A stretch of 64,000 nt of DNA from assembly GCA_021205185.1 (NCBI GenBank), contig JAJPYB010000008.1, positions 1-64,000 on the forward strand. Direction: 5' to 3'. Positions 25,865 through 34,892 of the stretch are shown here, piece after piece. How positions within the stretch are numbered: position 1 is the first letter of the stretch; every line of letters begins with the position of its first letter. Under the pieces are notes generated by a model that saw nothing but the letters and a program-made list of their open reading frames with translations, had not been told where the DNA came from and did no database searches. This stretch comes from Ruminococcus sp. (GTDB taxonomy: Bacteria > Bacillota > Clostridia > Oscillospirales > Ruminococcaceae). A program made the translations under genes and the position numbers.

Positions 25865-26921
25865 TATTACAAAGTGGAAGAAATTTGTAATAGGCGATTT
25901 GTTTGAAAAGTTGGATTTAAAAGTTATAAAATCAGACTTTAACAAGGCCCTCGATGTATCTGAAATACGTTCTGAAGAGTTTAATATTCCGTTAGTTAAT
26001 GCAAAGCATGGTAATAACGGCATAATGTTTTACGGTAGAGACTCCGATTTTGAGACAGCTGAAATGACTATTGATATAGTGCAGAATGGAGCTATTGCAA
26101 CAGGTGATGTGTATGCACAGCCACAAAAAACTGGTGTCTTATGGGATGCTTACTTGATAAAACCAAAAGTAGATATTAAATCCGTCTCGGTTTTGCAGTT
26201 TCTGGCAACAGTATTAGAGAAAGCCATCAAAGATAAGTTTAGTTATGATGATAAATGCGTTTGGGATAAGGCAAAACTTTTGTCAGTTCCGCTGCCAGTA
26301 ACTTTATCTGGCGAGCCGAACTGGAACTATATGGGCGAGTATATGAGCCGTATAGAACATGAAGTTGCAGATAGGCTGGCATTATTTAGACAAACAGACA
26401 GTAAGACAAGAAATATTGAGATTTTCGGGTGGAAAGAGTTCGTTGTCGGAGAATTGTTCAGAAATATTGTAAAACCGCCTGTGTTGCATTCGCGTCAGAT
26501 TGTAGAAACAGAAGATGGAGTCCCGTATGTTGTTAGGACGAAGTTTGATAACGGAATTAAATGCCGGGTTAAACCTGTTGCGTGTGTAGAACCCAGTCCG
26601 GCGGGTGTTATTTCATGGGGAGCAGAGAATGCAACGTTCTTCTATCAGGAAGAGCCGTTTTTGTCGGGTCGTGATATTTATTATATTGATACGACAGATT
26701 TGAAACCGATGACATGCAGATTTTTAACAGCATGTTTGCAAAAGATTGCGAGTAAGTATCCGTATAATTATGGGTTATTTCCTGATTTGCTCAAAGAGGA
26801 ACGGATTAAACTTCCTGTGACTTTGTCTGGAGAGCCAGACTGGAATTATATGGAAAAGTATATGACATTGGTGACAGCAGATGCAGAATCTAATCTTAAC
26901 GCATTTGAACAGTTGGTTTAG
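25851..26921 (+). CDS. Specificity subunit with two target-recognition domains
   Basis: A 356-residue S subunit for the upstream methylase-nuclease. It is an internal duplication: WKKFVIGDLF (9-18) is mirrored by WKEFVVGELF (194-203), and PVTLSGEPNWNYM (149-161) recurs as PVTLSGEPDWNYM near 320. Each half would read one half of a bipartite target. A second possible start is the ATG two codons in. The gene begins inside the end of the RM gene. The two TRDs are divergent, so an asymmetric site is expected. The sequence recognised cannot be told from the protein. Confidence 0.85.
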   Translation: MMETDITKWKKFVIGDLFEKLDLKVIKSDFNKALDVSEIRSEEFNIPLVNAKHGNNGIMFYGRDSDFETAEMTIDIVQNGAIATGDVYAQPQKTGVLWDAYLIKPKVDIKSVSVLQFLATVLEKAIKDKFSYDDKCVWDKAKLLSVPLPVTLSGEPNWNYMGEYMSRIEHEVADRLALFRQTDSKTRNIEIFGWKEFVVGELFRNIVKPPVLHSRQIVETEDGVPYVVRTKFDNGIKCRVKPVACVEPSPAGVISWGAENATFFYQEEPFLSGRDIYYIDTTDLKPMTCRFLTACLQKIASKYPYNYGLFPDLLKEERIKLPVTLSGEPDWNYMEKYMTLVTADAESNLNAFEQLV

Positions 26922-27069
26922 CATAAACTGCAATTTGAAGAAGGGCGCACAGGAGTAAAAGCATGTCATTCTATTGCTTTTTCTCACCTGATCGGATATA
27001 CTGATAAATGAAGAGAAGAAAGCTGAAAAACACAATGGAACTCTAAATTAGAAAAGGAGAGTATCTATT

Positions 27070-28293
27070 ATGCCGAAGCTTTCAAAGAGAGTTGCCCCTA
27101 AGACTGGTCTTGTGTTGCGCAAAGGCGAATACGTGAGACCGAACGGGAGCTATCAGTTCAGACTGTGGAACCCGGAGACCAAGCAGCTTGATCAGGCGAG
27201 CGCAACAACGCTTGATGAGCTGCGCGAAAAAGAAAAGGAGCTGATGAAGAACAGGCTGATCGGGGTGAAAACCGGTCAGAAGATAACGCTGAATGACTAT
27301 TATGTCATTTGGAAGCACAATAAGCATGTGAAGCCTAACGTCATGTCGAATTACGGCTATATGTATACGCGGTATATCGAACCGGTGCTGGGAAAGAAGA
27401 ACATTAAGGATATCAAGTATTCCACGGTTCAGTCATTTTACAATGGCCTGCTGGATAAAGAGATACTTGCGATTAACACGCTGGAAGTCGTACATAACGT
27501 ACTGCATCAGATCATGGAGTTGGCTGTGCGCGATGACGTTATCCGGCGCAATGTCACGGACGGGCTGCTTGCAGAGATCAAGCGCAACAGACCGGCACCG
27601 AAGCGTAAGGAAGGGCTGACACTGGAAGAACAGGAGCGGCTGCTGGAAGTTCTGGATGATCCGGAGTTCAAAGTCTGGAAACCGATGTTTCTGTTTCTTC
27701 TTAACACCGGGCTGCGCGTCTCCGAGATGGCCGGACTTACATGGGATGATATCGACTACGATAACAACCTGATCCACGTCAGGCGGAATCTGAAATATTA
27801 TCCCGATGAAAACCGGAAAAGCGTGCATGCGATTTCGACGACTAAGACAACTACGAGCCACAGAGACATTCCTCTGACGGATAAAATCAAGGACATTCTG
27901 GAGATGCAGCGCAGGGATGGCAATGCCTGTACGGAGTGCATTGACGGGGTTTCCGGTTTCATCTTCGGAAACAGGTTTGGCGGCGTACATCATCAGGGGT
28001 CGGTGAACCGGGCGATCAAGCGTATTGTCCGGAAAGCAAATGCCGATCCGGATGCGGTTCCGCTTCCGTCTTTCTCGTCTCACACTTTCAGGCACACGAT
28101 CACGACTAACATGATTTATGCCGGGGTGGAACTGACGGCGGCTGCGAATATCTTGGGTCACAAGGATATTAAGACAACCGCTAACATTTATAACCGCGTC
28201 CTGAACGAGCAGAAGCGTAACGCAATGGACGCACTCGATCAGTTTTCTCAGAAGATGGACTATGAGAAAAATGAGAAAAAAAAGAGAAAATAA
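27070..28293 (+). CDS. int: Tyrosine recombinase (integrase) of the second element
   Basis: A 407-residue tyrosine integrase. The N-terminal part has an arm-binding region (RPNGSYQFRLWNPETKQLDQ) and a SAM-like core-binding domain. Catalytic residues are visible: the first Arg in NTGLRVSEMAGLTWDD, a Lys in TTKTTTSHRDIPL, HTFRHT and then LGHKDIKTTANIYNR with the nucleophilic tyrosine. It ends in a lysine-rich tail (MDYEKNEKKKRK). It lies at the right end of the element, about 90 bp before the attR repeat, and would integrate into the lysS 3' end. Confidence 0.94.
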   Translation: MPKLSKRVAPKTGLVLRKGEYVRPNGSYQFRLWNPETKQLDQASATTLDELREKEKELMKNRLIGVKTGQKITLNDYYVIWKHNKHVKPNVMSNYGYMYTRYIEPVLGKKNIKDIKYSTVQSFYNGLLDKEILAINTLEVVHNVLHQIMELAVRDDVIRRNVTDGLLAEIKRNRPAPKRKEGLTLEEQERLLEVLDDPEFKVWKPMFLFLLNTGLRVSEMAGLTWDDIDYDNNLIHVRRNLKYYPDENRKSVHAISTTKTTTSHRDIPLTDKIKDILEMQRRDGNACTECIDGVSGFIFGNRFGGVHHQGSVNRAIKRIVRKANADPDAVPLPSFSSHTFRHTITTNMIYAGVELTAAANILGHKDIKTTANIYNRVLNEQKRNAMDALDQFSQKMDYEKNEKKKRK

Positions 28294-28383
28294 GCAGGAG
28301 CCAGAATGCTTATTCTGCGAGGGGTAGGAAAGTAACCGCTGAAATGCCCGTATAATTCTGGGTGAAAAACGGTGCTTTAGATA

Positions 28384-28395
28384 TCCCGACGATGA
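28384..28395 (+). repeat. Candidate attR of the second element
   Basis: TCCCGACGATGA identical to 19349-19360. The following codons read ATG AAA ACG CTT TAT TAG (M-K-T-L-Y-stop), which with the preceding CCG ACG gives PTMKTLY, a plausible original LysRS C terminus. Confidence 0.65.
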
Positions 28396-28403
28396 AAACG
28401 CTT

Positions 28404-28620
28404 TATTAGGATAGAACGGCGACGGAAATCTGACATTTTTAGTAGAATAGAATCTTGTAGTATCTACTGTTGTTTATACTATTTCCCCTCCCTCAACGGG
28501 GAGAGGGAAATTTATAGCATTTCAAGAAGCATAATGCGGGATATAGAGGGGACGGAACGCAATTCGTAATTCTTAATGCGTAATTAGGGCGTGCTGTTTC
28601 CGAAGAGGTTTGAGCTTTAA
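28404..28620. repeat. Dispersed backbone repeat copy
   Basis: Begins GGATAGAACGGCGACGGAAA and contains AATCTGACATTTTTAG, GAATCTTGTAGTATCTACTG and later GCATAATGCGGGATATAGAG with AATTCGTAATTCTTAATGCG. Equivalent blocks occur near 38.7, 41.7, 46.9, 47.45 and 62.2 kb. Confidence 0.65.
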
Positions 28621-28772
28621 GAATGAGCAATACAACAAAGCTCAGAAATACTACTTAGTCGCTTTCGATGAAAAAACGATGTAGAAGAGCTTAGACACAA
28701 AATTATTATGGATTTTGCCTTTGCCGATGACTTCAGGTTCTTTGGCTAATATCAGAAAAGGAGGCATCACCT

Positions 28773-29933
28773 ATGGATTGGAGTTTTTCAGACTCCTTAA
28801 TATTCGCTGCTGTTATGACAATGCGCGATATGAGTAAAGAAAAAAACAATAGGTTGATTAAGACACAGAAATTTTATCAGGAGTGCTATGAGCGAATTGC
28901 TGATGACAGCCATCAGGCTTTCAATGTCGTAACAAAGGTAGTTCAGAGGGCTTCACGAAAATATATTCCTAATGAAATCGGCTCAGGCAGTAAATATCTC
29001 GCCTTATATGCCTTTGCTCTCGTAATCGAAAGACAAGGCAGAGTTACCTCTGAACAAAACAAAATCATAAAAATATATTTTGACAATATGAGCTTTCCGT
29101 TTTCACAGAGTGCTTATTTAAGTGCTGCGAAAGCAGGGACTGAAATTGGAGATTTTAGAAAGGTTATCTCGATATCTCGAAGCTACGCAGGAGGCTTTTG
29201 GGTCAATTTCTTCAGGGCATTGTATAAGTCAGGTACGCAAAAAGACCTGCAAGATGTGATTGATTGTACAACTTCAATGATTGCGAGATTTTCCATTCTT
29301 GGTAATCCAAACAGCAATTTAGCACCGAGTATATGCACGGGCTTCGTTGAAAGCGTAAACTATCAGATTAACCAAGTCCGTGAAATCTCCATAAAGGAAA
29401 TAGATTGGCTCGGTGTGATACCTATTCCTGACCGATTGGAGAAAATGAAAATCTTCTATGAGAGCCTGATTGATGATTCCAATATCACAGACGATATTTC
29501 AAAGGATGAACTTCTACCTCTATTGGAACTCCTGATTTTGAATTGTATATGTGATGTTGTGATGATGACAAAACAGCCAAAGTCAGTCAAGCTCCAAATG
29601 ATGAACGATGCAGTAGCTCTTTCCGGAATACAAACAGATATAACACCGGAGCAGTATGTAAAAGAAATCGCAAACAATACCGAATTAGGGTCGTTTTATA
29701 AAACGATGTTTTCATCAGGCCCTCCCTTGGGTTCGATTTGGACAGTTATCCTCACTATGGGAGGACAGACCGGTAGAATTGATGAAGCAATGACAATTAC
29801 AAATGATGTGCTTTCCGTTTTGATTCAGATAGAAAACTATCTTGATGAAAAATATCATTTTTTGGAGCAAGAAAGCATTGCAAAAAATTATATGCTGCAT
29901 ATTATTCAGCAGCTTAGTGATTTGTGCAATTAA
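28773..29933 (+). CDS. Hypothetical protein, helix-rich
   Basis: A 386-residue protein that I do not recognise. It is predominantly helical with no signal peptide or clear membrane segment. A stretch ALYAFALVIERQGRVTSEQN followed by KIIKIYFDNM faintly recalls TerB-like helices, but no metal ligands are evident. The start has AAAGGAGG upstream. It lies downstream of the second element's attR among decayed sequence and may be part of a variable locus. Codon use is AT-leaning compared with murC and lexA beside it. Confidence 0.65.
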   Translation: MDWSFSDSLIFAAVMTMRDMSKEKNNRLIKTQKFYQECYERIADDSHQAFNVVTKVVQRASRKYIPNEIGSGSKYLALYAFALVIERQGRVTSEQNKIIKIYFDNMSFPFSQSAYLSAAKAGTEIGDFRKVISISRSYAGGFWVNFFRALYKSGTQKDLQDVIDCTTSMIARFSILGNPNSNLAPSICTGFVESVNYQINQVREISIKEIDWLGVIPIPDRLEKMKIFYESLIDDSNITDDISKDELLPLLELLILNCICDVVMMTKQPKSVKLQMMNDAVALSGIQTDITPEQYVKEIANNTELGSFYKTMFSSGPPLGSIWTVILTMGGQTGRIDEAMTITNDVLSVLIQIENYLDEKYHFLEQESIAKNYMLHIIQQLSDLCN

Positions 29934-29944
29934 TGAGGATAACG

Positions 29945-30022
29945 ATGGATAACATTAAAAGAGATATAGCTCAAGGCTATGCTGATTTTACAGACGGTAT
30001 AGTCACAGCGATACAAGACTGA
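29945..30022 (+). CDS. Possible 25-residue peptide
   Basis: A short frame MDNIKRDIAQGYADFTDGIV plus five residues, 12 bp after the previous gene, with GAGGATAACG before it. It is too short to judge and could be a truncated gene. The rest of 29934-30242 holds only the murC upstream region and a terminator hairpin (30118-30144). Confidence 0.25.
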   Translation: MDNIKRDIAQGYADFTDGIVTAIQD

Positions 30023-30117
30023 TAAAATAACTGCCATTAAAAGCACTAATCTCGCAATCTAGCCGCAAAGCACATCGCCGTGTAGCTCTTCCCCACCACT
30101 TGTGGTACGTTCATCAG

Positions 30118-30155
30118 GTATTCTCCGCCGCCAGCGGGGGATACTTTTTCTTATT
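30118..30155 (+). terminator. Terminator upstream of murC
   Basis: GTATTCTCCGC/GCGGGGGATAC stem (with G-T pairs) followed by TTTTTCTTATTTTC. Confidence 0.6.
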
Positions 30156-30242
30156 TTCTTCAATTTAGCTCTTTATTTTTCCCGCCGTTTGTGGTACAAT
30201 GATAAAAAGAACATACTTTCTATTGAGAGGTAGGCTGGGAAC

Positions 30243-31670
30243 TTGAATAACGATTTACTAAAAGACAAAAAACATATACATTTTATCGGAATAGGCGGCT
30301 CCGGTATGTACCCGCTGGCGCAAATTCTTCACTCGCAGGGATATTTTTTGACAGGCTCCGACAACAACGAAACCGAAACGCTCGAAGCGGTCAGAAAAAT
30401 GGGGATTCCTGTTTTTATGGGGCAGAGAGCTGAAAACGTAGAGGGCGCAGATTTGGTTGTTTATTCGGCGGCAATAATGAACGACAACCCCGAGCTTATC
30501 GCCGCAAGAGGAACGGGTGCAACGGTAGTTGAACGTTGTGACCTGCTGGGATATGTAACAGGCTGCTATGACAACGCCGTTTGTATCAGCGGAACTCACG
30601 GCAAGACCACCGCTTCGTCGATGCTCACGCAGATTTTCGTAAAGGCAAATGTGGATATTTCCTGCGTTATCGGCGGAAAGCTTCCTATAATCGGCGGTTC
30701 GGGAAGAGCAGGAAAGAGCGATATTATGGTTTGCGAGGCCTGCGAATTTGTCGACACATTTTTGCGGCTTTACCCTGACGTTTCGGTAATTTTAAACGTC
30801 GACGCTGACCATCTTGAATACTTCAAAACGCTTGACAACATCAAAAAGTCGTTTGTGAAGTTTGCCAACAACGCCTCAAAGGCGATAATTTATAACGGCG
30901 ACGACCGAAATACCGTAGAGGTTGTTTCCAGAGCGGACGACAAGGAGAAAATCTCGTTCGGCTTTGGCGAGCAAAACGACTACGTTGCAAAAATTGTTAA
31001 AGTAAAGGGTCTTCGCACAGATTTTGACGTTTACTTTAAGGGCAAGCTCAAGGGTCGGGCGACAATAAATGTTCCCGGTGAGCACAACGTTTTAAACGCC
31101 CTTGCCGCAATCGCAAGCGCCGTATACGAGGAAGTAAGCTGGGAGGATATAGTAACTGGACTTGAAAGCTTTACGGGAGCAATCAGGCGGTTTCAGAAGA
31201 TTGACGAGGTCGGCGGAATAACGATAGTTGACGACTACGCCCACCACCCGGCGGAGCTTAGCGTTACGCTGAACGCCGCTAAGGCGCTTGACTTCAAGAG
31301 AATATGGGTGGTATTTCAGCCGCTGACCTATTCGAGAACCAAAATACTTCTGAACGACTTCAAAGACGCTCTCTCGATAGCTGATATTGCCGTAATTACC
31401 GACATTATGGGAAGTCGTGAAAAGAACACGATTGGTATCTATTCGAGGGATTTAGCTCGTATTATTCCAGACAGCGTATTTTTTGACTGCGACAACGAAA
31501 CGCAGGACGAGCAGACGGCAAAGCGCAAAATGGAAAATTTCGCAGAGATAGTAGATTATATTGTAAAAAACGCACGCTCAGGAGACTTGGTTATAACCTG
31601 TGGCTGCGGCGACGTTTACAAGCTCGCAAAGATGCTTGATAAAAGGCTAAAGGAGGTTTACAATGGCTAA
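30243..31670 (+). CDS. murC: UDP-N-acetylmuramate-L-alanine ligase
   Basis: MurC adds L-alanine to UDP-MurNAc in the cytoplasmic steps of peptidoglycan synthesis. The 475-residue sequence has the N-terminal GIGGSGMYPLA nucleotide-sugar binding loop, the ATP-binding loop CISGTHGKTTASSM, and the middle-domain VDADHLEYF and GEHNVLNALAA segments. The start codon is TTG at 30243 behind a GAGAGG ribosome site. It overlaps lexA by 8 bp, which is an unusual pairing of wall synthesis and the SOS repressor, but the overlap implies cotranscription. Confidence 0.96.
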   Translation: MNNDLLKDKKHIHFIGIGGSGMYPLAQILHSQGYFLTGSDNNETETLEAVRKMGIPVFMGQRAENVEGADLVVYSAAIMNDNPELIAARGTGATVVERCDLLGYVTGCYDNAVCISGTHGKTTASSMLTQIFVKANVDISCVIGGKLPIIGGSGRAGKSDIMVCEACEFVDTFLRLYPDVSVILNVDADHLEYFKTLDNIKKSFVKFANNASKAIIYNGDDRNTVEVVSRADDKEKISFGFGEQNDYVAKIVKVKGLRTDFDVYFKGKLKGRATINVPGEHNVLNALAAIASAVYEEVSWEDIVTGLESFTGAIRRFQKIDEVGGITIVDDYAHHPAELSVTLNAAKALDFKRIWVVFQPLTYSRTKILLNDFKDALSIADIAVITDIMGSREKNTIGIYSRDLARIIPDSVFFDCDNETQDEQTAKRKMENFAEIVDYIVKNARSGDLVITCGCGDVYKLAKMLDKRLKEVYNG

Positions 31671-32256
31671 AGCGCTAACCGAAAGAGATAAGCGGGTTTT
31701 TGAGTACATCAAGGAGCGAATTGAGGACGGCTATGCGCCGACAGTTCGTGAAATTTGTGCGGCTATCGGACTTAATTCAACCTCTACCGGCTTTCGCTGT
31801 ATAAACAATCTTGTCGAAGCAGGTCTTTTGGAAAAGTCGGAAAACCAAAACCGAGCTATAAAGCTTGCAGGAAAGGGCGGAATGAGAGTTCCTGTTATCG
31901 GAACTGTAACGGCCGGAGTTCCGATTACCGCTATTGAAAATGTCACCGACTTTATAAGCTTCAAGACAAGCAAGCATTACGACAACCCTCTCTTCGCGCT
32001 GAAGGTTCGGGGAGAGAGCATGATTAACGCTGCTATTCTCGACGGCGATACTGTAATTGTCGAGCAGCAGCCTGTCGCTTCAAACGGCGATATTGTTGTG
32101 GCTCTTATCGACAACACCGACGCTACCGTTAAAACCTTCTATAAGGAAAACGGCCACTTCAGACTTCAGCCTGAAAACGACACTATGGAGCCGATAATCG
32201 TTGACGAGGTAAAAATCCTCGGCAGAGTTATAGCCGTGATGAGGTATTATGAGTGA
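31663..32256 (+). CDS. lexA: LexA SOS repressor
   Basis: A 197-residue repressor. The winged-helix N terminus includes YIKERIEDGYAPTVREICAA and IGLNSTSTGFRCINNL. The self-cleavage site is VTAGVPI with the Ala-Gly bond. The catalytic serine is in RGESMINAAILDGD and the lysine in DATVKTFYKEN. It represses DNA-damage genes until RecA filaments trigger cleavage. It overlaps the murC stop codon. A Clostridia-type SOS box is not clear upstream (GAACATACTTTC at 30209 is only a partial match). Confidence 0.95.
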   Translation: MAKALTERDKRVFEYIKERIEDGYAPTVREICAAIGLNSTSTGFRCINNLVEAGLLEKSENQNRAIKLAGKGGMRVPVIGTVTAGVPITAIENVTDFISFKTSKHYDNPLFALKVRGESMINAAILDGDTVIVEQQPVASNGDIVVALIDNTDATVKTFYKENGHFRLQPENDTMEPIIVDEVKILGRVIAVMRYYE

Positions 32257-32303
32257 GAGCAGAGAAAACCAGCCATACCAACTAACAGAAAGCGAGAGAA
32301 GGC

Positions 32304-33425
32304 ATGAGAAAAAAATACAAAACCATTGATTTGTGTGCAGGAATTGGCGGCATACGCAGAGGCTTTGAACTAACAGGGTGTTTTGAAAATGTTCTCTCTG
32401 CAGAAATTGACAAAAATGCGTGTCGCACATATGAACATTTGTTTGGCGAAAATCCTATGAATGACATCACAACGGAAGAATTCAAAAATAAAGTCGACAA
32501 TATCAGTTATGATATTTTGCTAGCTGGATTTCCTTGTCAAGCATTTAGCCGAGCTGGAAGGAAAGAAGGGTTTTTAGATAAAACTAGAGGCTCATTATTC
32601 TTTGACATTGCTGAAATAATCTGGCGAACAAATCCGAAGGCATTTATGCTTGAAAACGTTGATAATCTTATATCTCACGACAGGGGTAAAACATTTGCAA
32701 CCATTCTTGAAGTCCTCGTAAATGAATTAGATTACAAAGTAATTGGTGTCACTAAATCCGAAAGTAATACATTAAAATACAATGCGAAAGATTTTGTGCG
32801 AAACTCTAAAAACTTCGGTGTTCCACAAAACAGACCTCGTGTATATATTATAGGCTTTAGTAGAAAGCATTTTGGCTCCTTCATCGACACTTTGCCAAAT
32901 TCGCTTCCGCAAAAAAGAGACAGTTCCCTTTATAAAGATTTAAACGAGTTATTAGAAATGGATGCTGACGATAAATATTTTCTATCTTCTGGCTACGTAG
33001 AAACGCTAGAGCGCCACAAAGCAAGGCATGAAAAAAAGGGTAACGGTTTCGGATACAAAATTGTTAATCTACCAGAAATTGAAAATCCTATTTCTAACAC
33101 CATTCTTGCTACAGGCGGATCGGGAAAAGAACGTAACCTTGTTCTAGATCCCAAAAAAGGGATTGCTGGCAAAGTCGTTCCGTTTAAAAAATCGCCCCTC
33201 AATGATAAAGGAATTCGAGTAATGACTCCTAGAGAATGGGGCAAACTGCAAGGATTTATTAACTACGCTTTTGTTGACCCTCTTACAGGAGATGATAAAT
33301 TTAGTTTTCCCGAAAAAACTGCGGATAGCGCAAAATACAAGCAGTTTGGAAACGCAGTTACTATCCCTGTGGTTGAAGTTATGGCAAATTTTATGAAAAC
33401 CTGCTTAGAGAAAGTAGACTGTTAA
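32304..33425 (+). CDS. DNA cytosine-5 methyltransferase
   Basis: A 373-residue C5 methyltransferase. Motif I is DLCAGIGGIRRGFELTG (9-25), motif IV with the catalytic cysteine is GFPCQAFSRAG (75-85), motif VI is FMLENVDN, and the C-terminal motif X region has KQFGNAVTIPVVEVM. The neighbouring gene looks like a HpaII-type nuclease, so the target may be CCGG, as in M.HpaII, but the target domain cannot be read by eye. AT-richer than lexA or rpsT, it looks inserted between these housekeeping genes. Confidence 0.92.
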   Translation: MRKKYKTIDLCAGIGGIRRGFELTGCFENVLSAEIDKNACRTYEHLFGENPMNDITTEEFKNKVDNISYDILLAGFPCQAFSRAGRKEGFLDKTRGSLFFDIAEIIWRTNPKAFMLENVDNLISHDRGKTFATILEVLVNELDYKVIGVTKSESNTLKYNAKDFVRNSKNFGVPQNRPRVYIIGFSRKHFGSFIDTLPNSLPQKRDSSLYKDLNELLEMDADDKYFLSSGYVETLERHKARHEKKGNGFGYKIVNLPEIENPISNTILATGGSGKERNLVLDPKKGIAGKVVPFKKSPLNDKGIRVMTPREWGKLQGFINYAFVDPLTGDDKFSFPEKTADSAKYKQFGNAVTIPVVEVMANFMKTCLEKVDC

Positions 33426-33440
33426 ACAGGAGGATTGATT

Positions 33441-34586
33441 ATGTCAATTCAAGGAAAAAAACTAAACAAGGGAGAATGGGCTGAATTTTATGTTATGCTT
33501 AAATTGCTCGGTGAAGGACGACTGTATACGGCAAACAATTTGCTAGAAAAGAATGTTAACAGTTATCTTGACGTGTTAAAAATAATTAGGCAAGAAATAG
33601 AAACACACATTTTAGAATATGAAGTTGACAAAACCCATTCCGTTGTTATTATTAGGGATCAAACATCTTTGCAAGCTTTGCTTAGCGTGCCCTGTGCCAG
33701 ATTTTTAGAAAATGCACAAGACCTCTTTAATGGGATTAAAAACTTAAAAGGAAAATCTGTTCCTGCACCTGATAGCGTTTGTCAATTTGCTAAGTTCATC
33801 TATGTGCAAAAGCCAAAAGCCCCTTCTGTAAAAGCGTTAAAAAAACAGTTTGGCGGCAAGAATGACATTTTTATCGAAGTTCGCGATTCACAAACTGCGA
33901 TTGTCTCCGTAATGGGATTTTCTATAAAATCAAAATTTGCGCAAAGCCCAACATTATTTAACGCAGGTTCTTCCTCGCAATTTTTGTATAAGTTAACCAA
34001 TTGCTCTGATAAAATAATGAAAGAATTTAATGCAATTTCAGACAAGGCAGGACGAGGTTGGACGAAATGCAGAAAATATCTCGCCGAAAAAAATATTACT
34101 ATGGATTTTGAAAAAGTACAAAATCTGGTCTATCACAATAATCTGTTCCTTGTGGGTGAATCCATGGAAAAAATATTAGCGTGGTGTGTTAAAGATCGGC
34201 TGATTGATTCACAAAAGAATCACGAAGCAAAAGAAACAGTAGAACGCCTTGCGTTAGCAAACCCTCTTGCAGCACCAGTACCAAATATATATTACGAAAA
34301 AGCCGTGAAGGACTTTCTTATGGCTGGTTTTACTGGTATGACCGCAGGAAAAGAGTGGAACGGAAAAGAACAAGTAAACGGCGGCTATATTGTAGTTATG
34401 GATGATGGTGATGTGCTTTGTTACCATTCAAACGACAGAGAAGCATTCCGAGATTACTTGTATCGAAATACATATTTTGAATATGTTAGTGCAGATAAAT
34501 TTGCTTGGAGCTATATTAAAAAGGAAAACGACAATTACTACTTACCCTTGAATATTTCTGTGAGGTTTTGTAAGAAAACTCGATAA
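33441..34586 (+). CDS. HpaII-like restriction endonuclease
   Basis: A 381-residue protein beside a C5 methyltransferase. The start MSIQGKKLNKGEWAEFYVML resembles the HpaII-family N terminus as I recall it, and the end YIKKENDNYYLPLNISVRF has the usual terminal pattern. The start ATG 33441 follows AGGAGG by 7 bp; a TTG six bases upstream is less likely. It should cut unmethylated sites (CCGG if the family assignment holds). A related C-terminal relic lies at 12345-12458. The 15-bp gap after the methyltransferase indicates an operon. Confidence 0.75.
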   Translation: MSIQGKKLNKGEWAEFYVMLKLLGEGRLYTANNLLEKNVNSYLDVLKIIRQEIETHILEYEVDKTHSVVIIRDQTSLQALLSVPCARFLENAQDLFNGIKNLKGKSVPAPDSVCQFAKFIYVQKPKAPSVKALKKQFGGKNDIFIEVRDSQTAIVSVMGFSIKSKFAQSPTLFNAGSSSQFLYKLTNCSDKIMKEFNAISDKAGRGWTKCRKYLAEKNITMDFEKVQNLVYHNNLFLVGESMEKILAWCVKDRLIDSQKNHEAKETVERLALANPLAAPVPNIYYEKAVKDFLMAGFTGMTAGKEWNGKEQVNGGYIVVMDDGDVLCYHSNDREAFRDYLYRNTYFEYVSADKFAWSYIKKENDNYYLPLNISVRFCKKTR

Positions 34587-34601
34587 CAACCACGCAAAAA
34601 C

Positions 34602-34636
34602 AAAGACCGAAAAGCAATTTGCCTTTCGGTCTTTTT
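34602..34636. terminator. Bidirectional terminator between the nuclease gene and rpsT
   Basis: AAAGACCGAAA and TTTCGGTCTTT pair over 11 bp, with T-runs on both strands. A sister hairpin with the same stem appears at 35942-35983. Confidence 0.85.
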
Positions 34637-34655
34637 TACACACTGATTTAAATTC

Positions 34656-34892
34656 TTAGTTAGCCTGATTCAGCTTCATTAGCTGTGACTTCTTTCTCGC
34701 TGCATTGTTCTTGTGCAAAATACCCTTTGCGCAAGCCTTGTCAACCTTCTTGATAGCTTCCTTAACAGCGGCTTCATCGCCTGTCTGAGCCTTCTTGAGA
34801 GCTGTCTTGAGGTCTGACTTAATCGCCTTGTTTCTAAGAGTCTTTGTTTCGATAACCTTAACTCTCTTCTTAGCAGATTTGATGTTCGGCAA
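34656..34892 (-). CDS. rpsT: Ribosomal protein S20
   Basis: A 78-residue basic helical protein beginning [20 protein letters not shown], the normal S20 start, and ending [16 protein letters not shown]20 binds 16S rRNA in the small subunit body. It stands alone on the minus strand with its own promoter and a leader of roughly 110 nt, which may allow autoregulation. The ribosome site is AGGAGGGAA. Confidence 0.95.
   Translation of the reverse strand: MPNIKSAKKRVKVIETKTLRNKAIKSDLKTALKKAQTGDEAAVKEAIKKVDKACAKGILHKNNAARKKSQLMKLNQAN

Larger units (their letters stand above)
28294..28772. other. Element end, lysS remnant, backbone repeats and decayed coding sequence
   Basis: No intact gene. From left to right: the attR repeat (28384-28395) with the displaced end of lysS, a backbone repeat copy (28404-28620) with a terminator-like CCCCTCC..GGAGAGGGG hairpin near 28490-28515, and a degenerate reading frame at about 28620-28755 whose fragments include QKYYLVAFDEK and DVEELRHKIIMDFAFADDF separated by a frameshift. 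Confidence 0.6.

Noticed and set aside
24062-26921. Classical type I restriction system
   Set aside because: There is no HsdR translocase; the methylase itself carries an N-terminal PD-(D/E)xK-like nuclease, so a BcgI-like system is preferred.
28269-28293. Similarity of ATGAGAAAAAAA-type sequence at the integrase end to 19440-19462 as an attachment site
   Set aside because: Low-complexity A-rich match; the TCCCGACGATGA pair explains the lysS ends better.
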